A DNA stretch of 64,000 bases from Notolepis coatsorum (GCA_963971535.1 OZ020593.1:17053919-17117918); one strand, 5' to 3'. Counted from the first letter of the stretch, positions 1 to 10,436 are shown. Made by a program: numbers and translations. Notes: generated from the sequence alone by a model not told the origin.

Positions 1-75
1 GCAATAAACCTTTTGAAAAGAAAAACAAAAGAAGCACCTAAAGGGGGGAAAAAAGGGAGGAAAGGGAGAAAAAGA
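1..75 (+). other. End of LTR-retroelement internal region with polypurine tract
   Basis: The stretch is almost pure A/G from about position 39 to 75, ending in a run of AAAGGGAGAAAAAG. A purine run directly before a TG is the expected polypurine tract that primes plus-strand synthesis in LTR retroelements. This implies the body of the element lies to the left of the window. No coding frame is recognisable in these few bases. Confidence 0.5.
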
Positions 76-1144
76 TGATAATTGTGAGGTTTTTGTCCTT
101 TGCTCACTTACTCGCTCTGTTCCTTTAAGCCTACTCGCTCTTTTCCATTTGTTTTCTGTTAATCATTTCATTCCCTTATTCACACGCTTCTTCCCAGAGA
201 CGTCGTTGATTGGTTCTCCCCCGTCCACACGCTTATCAATCACATCCCTCAGCTGTCACTGCTTGTCAATTAAGCATTCCCGTATTATTTATACCCCGTT
301 TCCCCATTCAAGTTTTGGTTGGATCGTTTTGATATTTCTGTTGCATTCGCCGTTCCTGCTGCCTGCTGTTGTTTCCCTGTGCTTTGCCTCCAGGATATTC
401 AAGAAGCATTCCTCTTGGACACCCTTTCCCCGAGGCGACGCGCTCGCTCCATTCTGTTCCAACGCTCTTTACGCACAACGCCTGGGTGAGTTTTTTATGA
501 CCGTCTTTGATCCAATTCCGTTTTTCGTGTGTTATATAACACTGAAGATTTCCAGCTTTTTATCAGACAGTCACTCACCCAGCGTTTAGCCTTTTTTGGA
601 TTGTTTCATTGGGATAATATTTTGGCCTAACATCTCCCACTGTGTGTTTACACACCGAAGATATTATCACATTGGATTTGTATTTTGGGACTTCGCTCAC
701 AGTGTTTATTTTGCACCAAAGATATCTATCACTTGGGATTGTGTTTGGAACGTTACTCACAGTGTGTATTTACACCGAAGATTCAGTCACTTGGATAACT
801 CTGTTTTCGGGTACAAGTCACCTCTCCTGTTCACCTGCTCTGTTCCAACTGCACTCTGAGTTAACTCGCTCCCTCTCTCTCTCTCGGTCCCGCAACCACC
901 TCGGAGATTCTGCCGAGAGAGGTCTGCAGAGCGTCTCTGACGTCAGCGTCTGCTTCCCCTGACTACCATCCCGGGAGAAGCTGCAGAGCAGCAACATTCA
1001 TCCTTGCTTGTATTCCAGTCTTTGTTTGAACTCTTCCCAGTCTGTGCTGTTTATTTAGTCTTAATAAACAAGCCCTTGTTTTTGGCAACTCTGAATCCTA
1101 CTCTCTTGTGTCGTTGCGTTTGGGGTCGGTGTCAAACCATAACA
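76..1144 (+). mobile_element. 3' LTR of an LTR retrotransposon
   Basis: The segment starts with TG right after a polypurine tract and ends in CCATAACA, so it has TG...CA termini. A polyadenylation signal AATAAA lies at 1063-1068, near the right end as expected for R/U5. The right end resembles fish Ty3/Gypsy LTR ends, but I cannot assign the family. No matching 5' LTR is in the window. LINE-like sequence begins immediately after it, so the element probably inserted into, or beside, that LINE. Confidence 0.55.
600..800 (+). repeat. Approximately 60-bp tandem repeat inside the LTR
   Basis: Three full copies and one partial copy of a diverged ~60-bp unit lie at about 600-660, 661-721, 722-780 and 781-800. 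Each shares CACTTGGATT-like and CTCACAGTGT...CACCGAAG blocks. Tandem repeats in this part of an LTR are commonly enhancer repeats of U3; that role is inferred. Confidence 0.65.
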
Positions 1145-1275
1145 ATAATGGTGTATATAATAAACCTCATCACATTTGCTGTCATGTGTTCTACAATTAC
1201 AGTTACTTCTATTAATATAAATGGGTTAAGAAATGCAAAGAAAATAGAGCTTTTTTTTCAAACATACAATACAGA
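1145..1275 (+). pseudogene. Fragment of a divergent LINE endonuclease start
   Basis: Translation from 1184 gives an APE-endonuclease N-terminus containing SININGLRNAKKIELFFQTY. It breaks off into unrelated basic sequence near 1275. It aligns with the start of the next endonuclease ORF at 1400 over about 90 bp plus some upstream sequence, at roughly 60 percent identity by eye. It therefore looks like the beginning of a second, older LINE ORF2 into which the main copy inserted. The following basic peptide ending at 1372 could be the end of ORF1 of the main copy. Confidence 0.5.
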
Positions 1276-1399
1276 TTTGAGTGTGTCAAATATAAACAGG
1301 CTAAAGAGAGCTCATCCGAGGACACGGGGTGGGCACGGGCAAGAAAAGACGAGAAAAGGACGAAATAAATGAATGTGATCATTCTTATTACATTTTGTT

Positions 1400-2227
1400 A
1401 TGTGTGCTACACTAAATATTGTTTCACTAAATGCAAATGGTTTGAGAAGAGTAGGGAAAATGGAGGAACTTTTTATGACCTATAAAGCAGAAATAATAGT
1501 TTTACAAGAAACATGGTGGACAGAAAATGTAATGAATGAAGTAAAAAAGAAATGGAATGATGAAATATATGTGAGTAATGGAGCAGAGAGATCGTGTGGG
1601 GTAGCTATATTATTGAAAAAAGGTGTTAATAAGGTAAGGAAAATACATGAAGATACTGAGGGGAGAGTGTTGATAATTGATTTTGTGTTTAATGATATTA
1701 CGTATAAATTATGTAGTATTTATGCTCTAAATACGGAAAAGGAGAGGAACGTGTTTTTTGAGGGTTTGAGGGTGCACATGAGTGATAATTGTATAATCAT
1801 TGGTGATTATAATACTATGTGCACATGATTGGATACAACAAGTAGGGTGTTTAAATTTGACACATCTAGGAATGCACTATTTAAAATAATGGCAGAAACT
1901 GATATGGTGGATGTTTGGAGAGAAGAGAATGCAGGTAAAATTGGATACACTAGAAAGCAATTGGTGATGGGTGTACTGAGGCAGAGTAGAATAGACTTAT
2001 GCCTTGCAAAAAGAAGTGTACAGAAGTACATTTTAAATATAGAGCACAAATTTAATTATTTAAGTGACCATGCAGCTCTATGTTTGGAGTTGGGGTATGA
2101 AGTGCAGATGAGAGGAGGGGGGATGTGGTGCTTGAATATAGGGGTGCTAAAAGAGGAAGAGTATCAGAGAAAGATAAAGAAATATATATGTGCAGAGAAG
2201 GAAAACCATTATATAAAGATAATGTGA
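1400..2227 (+). pseudogene. L1/Tx1-type LINE ORF2, endonuclease domain (broken)
   Basis: This is the APE-like endonuclease of a non-LTR retrotransposon, which nicks target DNA to prime reverse transcription. Visible motifs are the N-terminal SLNANGLR, the LQETWW block carrying the catalytic Glu, IIGDYN, and the SDHAAL block near the end (SDH of the active site). An in-frame TGA at 1826-1828 interrupts it just after GDYNTMCT, and the frame continues directly after the stop. A frameshift ends it at about 2227, with coding similarity continuing in another frame to 2352. Style and overall order fit the L1/Tx1 group of fish LINEs. Not functional. Confidence 0.75.
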
Positions 2228-2359
2228 GTGTGTGGTGGGGTAATGTGAAAGCTAATATAAAGAAAATAAGTATAAGATATACTAAAGCGCGGAATTATAA
2301 AAAGAAAAAAGAGGAATGGAAATTAAGAGAAATGTTGAGGAGGAGAAGATAAAAATTAA

Positions 2360-3013
2360 TCCAGATCACAATATAGAGAAGTACCTTGAGCTTGAGGCTA
2401 GGTGGGAATCAAGTGAGAGGAAAAAAATGTATGGGAGCAATTATAAGGAGCAAAGCTAAATATGCTTTTGAGGGAGAGAGGTGTACCTCTTTCTTTTTAA
2501 GGTTGGAAAAAAATAAGCAAATGAAAACATATATAAGAGAAATTGAAAATGAAGAAGGTGAAAAAATGAATGATCTTGTTGGTGTTTTGGATACTGTAGA
2601 GTATTTTTATAGGAAACTATACAAGAGTGAAGGGGTTGATAATGAGTGTGTAAATATTGTGTTAAATACCATGAAAATGAGGCTGGAGGATAGTGATAAG
2701 AATATGTGTGATGGAGAAATAACTGAGAAGGAGGTGAGAGAGGCAATTCATGGCCTGCAGATCAAAAAAAGACCGGGGCTAGATGGATTGTCTGGAGAGT
2801 TTTATAAAACTTTTGTTGATCTGCTGGAACCAATATTATTGAATGTATATAAAGAAATGGAAAGAAACAGTGTGTGTGCGGAAGGAATGACTACTGGAGT
2901 TTTGACTTTGTTATTTAAAAACAAAGGCAGCAAAACTAGGTTAGAGAATTTCAGGCCAATAAGTTTGTTGAACGGAGATTATAAGGTGTTGACAAAGATC
3001 TTGGCTAATAGAA
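2360..3013 (+). pseudogene. L1/Tx1-type LINE ORF2, N-terminal reverse transcriptase
   Basis: The frame contains the typical pre-RT and RT blocks of L1/Tx1 LINEs: FEGERCTSFFLRLEK, the KRPGLDGLSGEFYK block, and TRLENFRPISLLNGDYKVL followed by KILANR. It stops abruptly at 3013 where another element inserted. The same reading frame resumes at 4383. Removing the insert and one copy of AGAA restores LANRIKRVIGSIIAPTQ, exactly as expected for this RT. This is the strongest evidence for the insertion boundaries. Confidence 0.85.
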
Positions 3014-4382
3014 GTCCGGACTCGATTCCATTCTAACCTCCCCAGAGAGCAGTCGCATTTTTTTATCTCTCCTCCCTGCCCTCCAAGGCCTCCTCTACCC
3101 TCCTCCCTGCAGCCGCCTTTATCTCCGTACACCAGCGCTGTCTTTCTGCTTCTCTCGACGGTGTGGACTCTAAGCTGCAATTAATAACGGTGTGGATCCC
3201 GAATTACAACTGCCTTACAACTGCCTCCTTGACGGTGTGGACATTCTACCCTTTCTTCAATATTCCTGACTTCCCACTCAGTCAATCAATGGATCAACTA
3301 GTAAGCTGGAGTTTTGCAGCAGTGGATCGAATCTTCTCTTCAAGAAAACAAAGTGCGACCGAACCATTATGTCCGATAGGGACATTCCAGGCTGGGTTTG
3401 CAATTGACAGTTGGAATAATTGGCGATCAATATGCCTATATTCTATTGAGATTGAAGATGTTGAGGATCTCTATCTCCTCGTCATCTTCCTGATCGGTTG
3501 GGGAGCGATCGCAATTTGGATTTGGATTTGCTGCCTTCAAGTAGTAGCAAGATTGGAAAATGCCCACATTGAATTGACAAAGCGGCTCGCTCAACATACA
3601 GCCGATGAACAATGTAGGGGTCAAGTAATGTTGGGGGTCGCGCAGGACATTAGGACCGCGACAAAGAAGCAAGATCTGGATTAAATTAAAGCATTACAGG
3701 AATCATTGTAACCTGTTTCAACCCACCCCCCCCCCCCCCCCCCGCCACGTAACTCAAGTCTGTAGAAGAAAAGAAGGAATGTTTCGAGGTCAATGAAAGA
3801 GGCCGAGGAGAAGAAGTCAAGATAAGACCTGGTTTATGACGTCCGTACCATCGCAACCAAGGACGGGACAGTATCTGACTGTCTGAAGATAAGATGGATG
3901 GCCTCCCCCCCCCCCCCCCCCCTCCCCATCCTCACGCAAACCTCCCCCCCACGAGCACGACTGGCGACGTGCACGGAAGGAGGGGAGGATCCCTCGATTG
4001 CCTCACACGCCCAAAACCCTAAGCCACTATCCTCTCCTTAACTCCCACCCCCCACTCTCCGCCCTCCCTCCCATCCCCCAAATTCCCTCCCCCGAGGGTG
4101 CTTCCTGAAGCTCACTGACTTTCGACATAAATGAACATTGTATCAACAAATGTGCTTTGTTTTGTATTAATTTAGGGTTGTGCCATTATTATTATGCAAA
4201 GATAATAATTGTGATTAATTCTGTAATGAGTTGTGTGTTTCTAGCATCCTTGACACCCAAGGACAACGATGGAAATAAGTCAAGAGGCTTTTACGTTACT
4301 ATCCTTGACAGCAATGTAAGCTGGATTAATGATCTGTTTATGTTGTGGAGTCTAAATAAAAACCTGAACCTGAACCTGAACC
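3014..4382 (+). mobile_element. Unknown 1.37-kb mobile element inserted in the LINE RT
   Basis: The element lies precisely between two AGAA copies (3010-3013 and 4383-4386), and its removal restores the LINE reading frame. It has a GC-rich, pyrimidine-rich left part, a small ORF, two long poly-C tracts (near 3723-3743 and 3905-3922), and a right end with tandem AACCTG hexamers after an AATAAA at about 4355. A 3' hexamer tail suggests a retroposon of the type that ends in short tandem repeats. No terminal inverted repeats, LTRs, RT or transposase are visible, so it is probably non-autonomous. I do not recognise the family. Confidence 0.7.
3289..3684 (+). CDS. Small single-pass membrane protein of unknown function
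   Basis: From the ATG at 3289 the frame encodes 131 residues; an upstream in-frame ATG at 3163 would give 173. I prefer 3289 because the extra residues look like translated repeats of a GACGGTGTGGA motif. Visible parts are an N-terminal hydrophilic region (1-60), one strongly hydrophobic, Trp/Ile-rich membrane segment at about 61-86, and a charged C-terminal tail with heptad-like Leu/Ile spacing (87-131). It sits wholly inside the unknown insertion at 3014-4382 and is its only plausible gene. No catalytic motif is seen. It could be an element-encoded accessory protein or a captured host fragment. Confidence 0.5.
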   Translation: MDQLVSWSFAAVDRIFSSRKQSATEPLCPIGTFQAGFAIDSWNNWRSICLYSIEIEDVEDLYLLVIFLIGWGAIAIWIWICCLQVVARLENAHIELTKRLAQHTADEQCRGQVMLGVAQDIRTATKKQDLD

Positions 4383-5786
4383 AGAATAAAAAGGGTGATT
4401 GGGAGCATAATAGCACCGACGCAAGCCTACAGTATACCTGGAAGAGACATATCTGAAACTATCAGAACGATAAAAGATGTGATAAAATATGTAACAGGTA
4501 GGGATGAAGAATGTGCTTTGTTAAGTGTAGACCTAAACAACGCTTTTGATCGTGTGGAACACGAGTTCTTATTGACAACAATGAATACTTTTGGTTTTGG
4601 TGAAAGAATTATAAAATGGGTAAAACTTTTGTATACAGATGCAAAGAGTTGTGTAAAGTGCAATGGGTGTATCACAGATGTCTTTACTTTAGAACGGTCT
4701 GTGAGGCAGGGGTGTCCACTTTCAGCCTTGCTGTACACAATTTCTGCAGAGCCACTTGCAACTTATGTTAAAAGTATAAAGGAAATTGTAGGAATTAAAA
4801 TACAGAATGGGGGGGTGAGTCTGGTGCACCAGTATGCGGATGATACTACCTTCACAGTAAGGAATATTGACAGTGTAAATAGAATAATGGAGTGTCTGCA
4901 GGTGTATGGTAGAGCATCAGGGGCTAAGATAAATGTGGATAAGTCGGAATTATTATGTATAGGTAATTTGAATATAGATAAATGTGTTTTCCCTTTTAAA
5001 ATGGCGGAGGAGCACATCAAAATTTTGGGGATATGGATAGGGGTGAATGATAGTAAAGAGAGGGATTTAACGTGGACAGGTATAGTAAATAAAATAAGAC
5101 GGATGCTTCAGTATTGGAAACAGAGGTGTTTGAAGCTAAAAGGCAAGGTAATTATAGTAAATAGCTTATTAATGTCAAAATTAATATATGCTTTAAGTGT
5201 GTTGGACATGCCAGAGACAGTAGAAAATGCTGTGAATGGAGTAGTAAAAGATTTCCTGTGGGAAGGGAAGATGGCTAAAATAGCGCACAAGACTCTGATA
5301 GGTAAGTGCAGTGAAGGTGGTTTAAATTTGTTTGATTTTAAGGTAAGAAAAAAAACTGTAAGGATAAAGTGTGTACAGAAGTACTTGTGTGATAGCACAG
5401 AGTATGGCTGGAAGTTTTTTTTCAGAGAGTGTGTAGAGAAGATAGGCAAGTGTGGGGACAATGGTCTGTTCATGGGGTTTAAACAGACAGAGGGGATACC
5501 TGGTTTGTATAGGGAGGTACTGCAGGCGTGGGCCGAGTTCTTGCCCAATGTAGAGTACTTATGTACAGAGTTAGAAATGGTTTTTAACCAACCTGTATTT
5601 CTAAACCCTAAAGTAAGTATTAATGAGAGTGTTTTGTATAATAAAGTTTTTTGGAGAGCAGGAATAAGACAAGTGAAGGATTGTGTGTATGAGTTTGTAC
5701 CGGGCTTCCTCCTGGTACAGGCTTTATATGACAGTGATAGAATTGGAGGAGGAATACAGCTATGCATCAGTTTCTTCTGGTTTTGA
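4383..5786 (+). pseudogene. L1/Tx1-type LINE ORF2, reverse transcriptase core
   Basis: This frame carries the catalytic half of the RT. Counting from the ATG at 4395, motif A is SVDLNNAFD (Asp46), the B block is RQGCPLSALLY (about 104-114), and motif C is YADD at 147-150. The connection and thumb region with KILGIWIG follows. The frame runs 463 residues and then shifts near 5700. The catalytic Asp residues are all present, so this half decayed less than the endonuclease. It continues the RT begun at 2360, separated by the 3014-4382 insertion. Confidence 0.85.
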
Positions 5787-6565
5787 AAAAATTAAAAGTG
5801 CGTTGCCAAGAGAGTGGAGAGAGAGAATAGATAATGAGTGTGGGACAAATAAAAGATGTGGACTGCCAGAGTGGAAGGTAGGTAGGGGAGAGAAGCAGAA
5901 AGATATAGGTAGTGTAAAAAGTAAAGAAATATATAGATTTTTTGTCTTGAAGGAAAAGAAGATACCAGTGTCAGAGCAGGTTTGGGAGAGGGTCTTTCCG
6001 GGGCTGGTGGGAGGGACTATTTGGGGCAATGTAGATATAAAGTTTAATAGTATAGAGTGTGAACATAATGATTTTATGTTGAAACACAATAGGATGTACA
6101 CAAAAACGGTGTTAAGTCATATTGATAATAGCATAAGTAGAGTATGTGATGTGTGCAACGACAAATATGAATATTTTATGCATATGTTTATGGAATGCGA
6201 TGGCCTGCAGATGTTTCATACAAGGCTGAAAGAGGGCCTGGGGGTGAACTGGGGAGAGGGGAGGGAGAATGGGGTGGATTGGAAAAAGAGGTTTTTGTTT
6301 GGTTTTTTTTATGGGAAAAAGGAGGAGAAAAACTTGATGAATTATGTATTGAGCCATGCTAGATATGCTATTGTGTACAGAAGAAGGATCGTTTTTTTTT
6401 TATCAAAAGAAGGTGGAGGTGTGGCCTTTGTTTAAAAGCATGATGAAAAAAGATCTAAAACTGTCTGGAAAATATATGAGTAAAGAAATGTTTGAGAAAT
6501 GGTTTATTGACAGCGGGAAATGTATAAGGATGGAGAGAGGTCAAGTAGAGTTTTGCTTTGGATAG
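5683..6565 (+). pseudogene. L1/Tx1-type LINE ORF2 C-terminus with Cys/His motif
   Basis: After the frameshift near 5700 the LINE C-terminal region continues to about 6435, then in another frame to 6565. It includes CDVCNDKYEYFMHMFMEC, a C-x2-C-x8-H-x4-C pattern typical of the C-terminal zinc-binding motif of L1/Tx1 ORF2 proteins. A short 3' UTR and a poly-A tail follow (about 6677-6703). Confidence 0.75.
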
Positions 6566-6670
6566 TGTTTTTTGTTTTGGATGGGGAAGGGAAGGATCTG
6601 GTTCTGAAATAATATTGTATGTATATAATTGAAATGCATAACATGTCAAATATGACTATTTTTGATAATA

Positions 6671-6703
<33 letters not shown>

Positions 6704-6707
<4 letters not shown>

Positions 6708-6947
6708 AGTCGTCTGGCAATCCAGAGGTTCCCGGTTCGATTCCCGCTCCTCCCGGGCAGCGTGTCGATGTGTCCTTGAGCAAGACACTTAACCCCTAAT
6801 TGCTCCCGATGAGCAGGTTGGCACCTTGCATGGTTGCCTCTGCCGTCGGTGTGTGAATGTGTGAGTGAATGGGTAAAATGTGAGGAACAAATTGTAAAGC
6901 GCTTTGGATAAAAGCGCTATATAAAAAAGCAGCCATTTACCATTTAC
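6704..6947 (+). mobile_element. tRNA-derived SINE, 5' truncated
   Basis: The segment starts inside the tRNA-like head and contains a B-box match (GGTTCGATTCC). It then has a conserved body (TGTCCTTGAGCAAGACACTT, GCACCTTGCATGG) and the 3' end GTAAAGCGCTTTGGATAAAAGCGCTATATAA...CCATTTACCATTTAC. Four more copies of the same family occur at 52985, 53357, 54499 and 54773. The front of the head is missing where the LINE poly-A tail abuts. Confidence 0.8.
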
Positions 6948-7276
6948 TTCTTGTGTCATTTGAAAGCCCTGAGTCTCTCGATCATTAGGACTACAAACTA
7001 CAAAACAAACGTATTGCACAAAACACACACTTTGATTGCCGTTTTGACAGGTTTAGGGTCTTAACTCTTGGAGACATTAGAAAAAAAACGCAACATGAAT
7101 TCATACATTCTGTAGAGATTGATTTATGACGTGATGTCATCTGCGGTCCACCGGCGGACCGCTCGGTAGAAGAGGTTAAGTTATGGTCCTTATTTTACTA
7201 GAATTAACTTTGCATTGTTCCAACTCCAGTTGCTATGACTTATGACCAGGCGACGGCACATCCGTCTTTAATCTTT
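6948..7276. other. No gene or recognised repeat
   Basis: I see no coding frame, RNA gene or clear repeat here. A short GC-rich palindrome, GGTCCACCGGCGGACC, lies near 7144 and could be part of an old DNA element. Confidence 0.4.
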
Positions 7277-8880
7277 GAACAATAATAATAATAATACATT
7301 TATTTTATATAGCGCCTTACATTAGGAATCTCAAAGCGCTTTACATACATGGCATTATAGCATACAGACAAACACAGTACAGGGACAAACACAGTACATG
7401 GACTTTCACAATGACGACATAGTGGGGATAATACAGAGAGAGGGAGACGACTTAGAGACAAGACGGAGAACATTTTTAAATAAATAATACTAAAATATAG
7501 GTGTGTACAGATGTGAAAATGTAAGTGATGCAGGGGTTGGGGGGTCAGGAGTGAGGGTATGCAAGATTGAACAGGTGGGTTTTGAGGTGGGACTTAAATG
7601 TTTCTACAGATGGGGCTTCTTTGATGTGTAATGGGAGTTGATTCCAGAGTCGGGGAGCAGCGGAGGAGAATGATTTGTTTTCTGTGGATTTAAGGCGGTA
7701 GTGTGGTGTGCTCAGAAGGGCTAAGTTGGATGAGCAGAGTGAGCGGGAGGGAGTGTAGTGTTGAAGAAGGTTGTAGATGTAATCAGGTGCTAGGGAGTGG
7801 AGGGCTTTGTAAGTGAGGAGACAGATCTTAAAGTCAATCCTATACTTGACAGGGAGCCAGTGAAGTGAGGAGAGGACAGGTGTGATGTGGGAGAATTTGG
7901 GGCAGCGGGTGATGATGCAGGCTGAGGTGTTCTGAATTAGTTGAAGTTTATGGAGGGATTTAGATGTTGAGCCAATGAGTAATGCATTACAGTCATCTAG
8001 ACGGGAGAAAATGAGGGCATGAACCAGCTTTTCAGTGTCGGAGGGGGACAGTAGTGGTCTAATGCGTGAAATGTTCCTGAGGTGAAAGTAGCATGTCTTG
8101 GTGATGTTGTTGATGTGTGGTTCGAATGTTAGTTTGGGGTCAAAAAGAGCACCCATGTTTTTCACTGTGGGGGAGGGGAGGATAGAGTGGTTGTTGATGG
8201 ATATGGAGCAGTCAGGGTTTTTACGGAGAAGGTGAGGTGTGCCCATTACAAGGATTTCAGTTTTAGTGCTATTGAGTTGGAGAATGTTGTGGTTCATCCA
8301 GATTTTTATTTCCGAGAGGCAGGAGGAGAGGGCAATAGTAGCAGCAGTGGTGTCGGGAGGGGAGTGAGTGTGTCATCGGCGTAGCAGTGGTATTGAAGAC
8401 CATGTGTTCTGAAAATGTGGCAGAGGGGTAACATATAGAGGGAGAAGAGTATGGGACCAAGGACTGAGCCTTGGGGGACACCAGATGTGACAGGGAAAGA
8501 AGTTGAGGTATGACTGTCCATGGTAGTGAATTGCTGTCTGTCTGATAGATAGGAGTGAAATAGGTGGAGCTGAGCCTGTGATGTCAACTGTGTGTTCTAA
8601 ACGGGAGAGTAGGATGTTGTGATCAATGGTGTCAAAAGCAGCGCTGAGGTCGAGGAGGATGAGTATGGAAAGAAAACCGGAATCTGAATTTAGCAGGATA
8701 TCGTTGGTGACTTTAACAAGAGCAGATTCTGTGCTGTGGTGTTTTCGGAAGCCTGATTGAAAGGGTTCAAAAAGGGAGTTGGTCTCTAGGTGGGTGTGGA
8801 GCTGGTTAAGTGTTTTGGATAGAAATGGTAGGTTGGAAATTGTTCTGTAGTTACTGAGGGTATAGGGAGGTGTAGTCCGA
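7277..8880 (-). mobile_element. L2-type LINE, 5' truncated
   Basis: Read on the minus strand this is the 3' part of a CR1/L2-group LINE. It covers the RT from about the first catalytic aspartate block, the C-terminal domain, and a 3' UTR ending in an ATT/TAT microsatellite tail at 7277-7297 preceded by AGCGCTTTGAGATTCC. Tails of short tandem repeats rather than poly-A are usual for L2. The left (5') end stops near 8880 against a degraded TTAA MITE. Confidence 0.8.
7545..8720 (-). pseudogene. L2-type LINE reverse transcriptase, C-terminal two thirds
   Basis: On the minus strand the frames give LDLSAAFDTIDHNILLSRL (motif A) near 8660-8600, then GVPQGSVLGPILFSLY and YADDT (motifs B and C) within 8587-8306. 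A 250-residue block at 8297-7545 has the L2 signature HLRNISRIRPLLS, SLHWLPVKYRIDFK and APRLWNQLPLHIK. A frameshift near 8300 separates the two frames. The aspartates of YADD are intact, but the protein lacks its N-terminus and cannot work. Confidence 0.8.
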
Positions 8881-8939
8881 CGTCACTGGTTGTTCCACCC
8901 GTATAGGAATTTATCATTGGGAAAATGGATTATCGGCTA

Positions 8940-9180
8940 TTGTAATGTGTTATTTTTTCCACAAAACAAGTGATTTTCAAAATGCTAGAAAACGGAAATG
9001 AAGCTATAAAAAAACAATCTGCTACGACAATGTTGACTGGAAAATGAGTCTTTGATAAACAACGGGCAGATTAGACACATCATTTTAAACATAGATTAGG
9101 CGATATTAACGTTAACATTGAAGTGGCCCTGGGCATTCAAGGAGGTAAAAAGGAATTAACCTTGGGCAATCAAAGTGGTA
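8940..9180 (+). mobile_element. TTAA MITE, subfamily A, right-end fragment
   Basis: This matches the right third of the subfamily A MITEs at 15366 and 28752, including the block TTAGGCGATATTAACG followed by GGTAAAAAGGAA. The end is decayed (CAATCAAAGTGGTAAT instead of a clean TTAA end) and the left part is missing. Confidence 0.6.
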
Positions 9181-9299
9181 ATACCTTCTAGAATAAGTAT
9201 GTTTTTAATCTTTTCTGCTGTAATTCCAAAAACAGTAGTTATAGGCCCTGACGCATATGATAGATTATCGATTGGCGTTTCCCAACCCTAACCCTAGGC

Positions 9300-9372
9300 G
9301 TTTTCCCCTACAAAGGAATACAACAATATCAAACAACCAAATCCAGGGGTCCATAAAAGCTGGTGAGCATTG
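9300..9372 (+). repeat. Fragment of a dispersed repeat shared with 22.7 kb
   Basis: About 70 bp (CCCCTACAAAGGAATACAAC...AAGCTGGTGAGCATT) is nearly identical to 22737-22803. There the same block continues into a longer repeat that also has a copy at about 11850-12233. The rest of 9181-9457 shows nothing recognisable apart from a tandem CCCTAACCCTAA-like hexamer pair near 9285. Confidence 0.6.
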
Positions 9373-9461
9373 AAGTAAAAAGGGTCCTTGGTTCTTATAT
9401 TAAGAACCAGCTAGTTCCTCTGCGTTGTGTTTTGTCCGGCTAATAATTCCCTTTTACTTAA

Positions 9462-10413
9462 CACTTTGACTGCCAGGGGGCGTCTTTAGACGTCTTTGCT
9501 GGCGATGCTAAAGTTGCCGGGGGACGCTTTACGTCGTCTTTATATCAATATTTCAAAAATCTGCGATCTGATCCATAATGTCCCTCCGCTGGCCTGAGAC
9601 ACAAGTGTGATCTCCTCTCAATCCTCTAGCGGTTCAAGACCGCCATCTGGTGGCCGATCGGCAGATCGAAACCGGATGTCAACCTTTAACCCGGTAGGAC
9701 TCACTCCATATGGGGTCCGGGCACTCGCTAATGTTAGAGAGACTCCGTCTTCACACAGTGAACATCGATCGCTGCAAATAACTCGAAAAAACAACATGAT
9801 TTGGACGTATATATTATTATACAACCTGGAAATGGACCGACTATTTCAACATCCCATAATGGAAAACTGTCTACCCCACGCTGATCGCCCAACGGCCCGC
9901 GGAGACTGGGGTGAGTTTTAGCGTGTAATATTACCGTGTTCGACACTAACTGCTATGATGAACATTTGACCCACATTAGATGATTGGTATAACGCTGCCC
10001 ACGGAATTATAAACGCCCCCTCGCCCATCCGGTCAACATCAGATGACGTGTAGTAACTTCTAGAAGTACGTCTAGTTGGAATTTTTTATATCGCCCCGAT
10101 TGCCATCAAACTGTATTTCATCATCAATATAATGCATTTGGGGCTATATATCACGTTCTGGAGAAAGCTGCAGAAAGAGATGAAAACATACTTATACATT
10201 AGACCATACTTTACTATGCATATGTGAATGAAAAAGTTTAACGTTGCTACACAATGAACAATACATATAGGACTTTGAATGGGCCCTAATAATGGCAATG
10301 TAGCAATAGAATTTAAAAAGTTATAGCCCTGCAAAGAAGGGGACTTTCTCCATAGACAAATAGCGCTGGCAATCTATGGTATATCATTAATTTAACCTTA
10401 GGCAACCAAAGTG
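9462..10413 (+). mobile_element. TTAA MITE, subfamily B (piggyBac-like), full length
   Basis: The element is flanked by TTAA at 9458-9461 and 10414-10417 and has inverted termini CACTTTGACTGCC / GGCAACCAAAGTG. TTAA target duplication with CACTTT-type ends is diagnostic of piggyBac-like elements. The 952 bp encode no transposase. A subterminal palindrome GACGTCTTTAGACGTC-like block (about 9482-9500) and a CTCF-like motif at 9640-9653 are notable. A related copy in opposite orientation is at 12988-13910. Confidence 0.8.
9640..9653 (-). promoter_or_regulatory. CTCF-like motif inside MITE B
   Basis: On the minus strand the sequence is CCACCAGATGGCGG, matching the published vertebrate CTCF core CCASYAGRKGGCRS at all 14 positions. 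Binding is not shown; it is a sequence match only. Confidence 0.45.
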
Positions 10414-10436
10414 TTAAAAAGACCAGGCATGGTCTT

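Larger units (their letters stand above)
1276..6703 (+). mobile_element. L1/Tx1-type LINE (whole copy, with insertion)
   Basis: This entry groups endonuclease, RT, C-terminal zinc motif, 3' UTR and poly-A tail described separately. The copy carries at least one stop, several frameshifts and the 1369-bp insertion. The poly-A tail (about 27 A) directly abuts the tRNA-like head of a SINE, so the LINE appears to have inserted at the SINE A-box. The missing SINE front was not found upstream, so the left boundary was rearranged or overwritten by the LTR element. Confidence 0.7.

Noticed and set aside
149..589. 146-residue protein at the left edge
   Set aside because: Lies inside the LTR, low-complexity Ser/Phe-rich composition, no recognisable domain.
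6704..6740. True tRNA gene
   Set aside because: Only B-box similarity in a SINE head; no cloverleaf, and the same sequence recurs in SINE copies at 53-55 kb.
9280..9300. Telomere-like CCCTAA repeats
   Set aside because: Only two hexamers; chance or element-internal.
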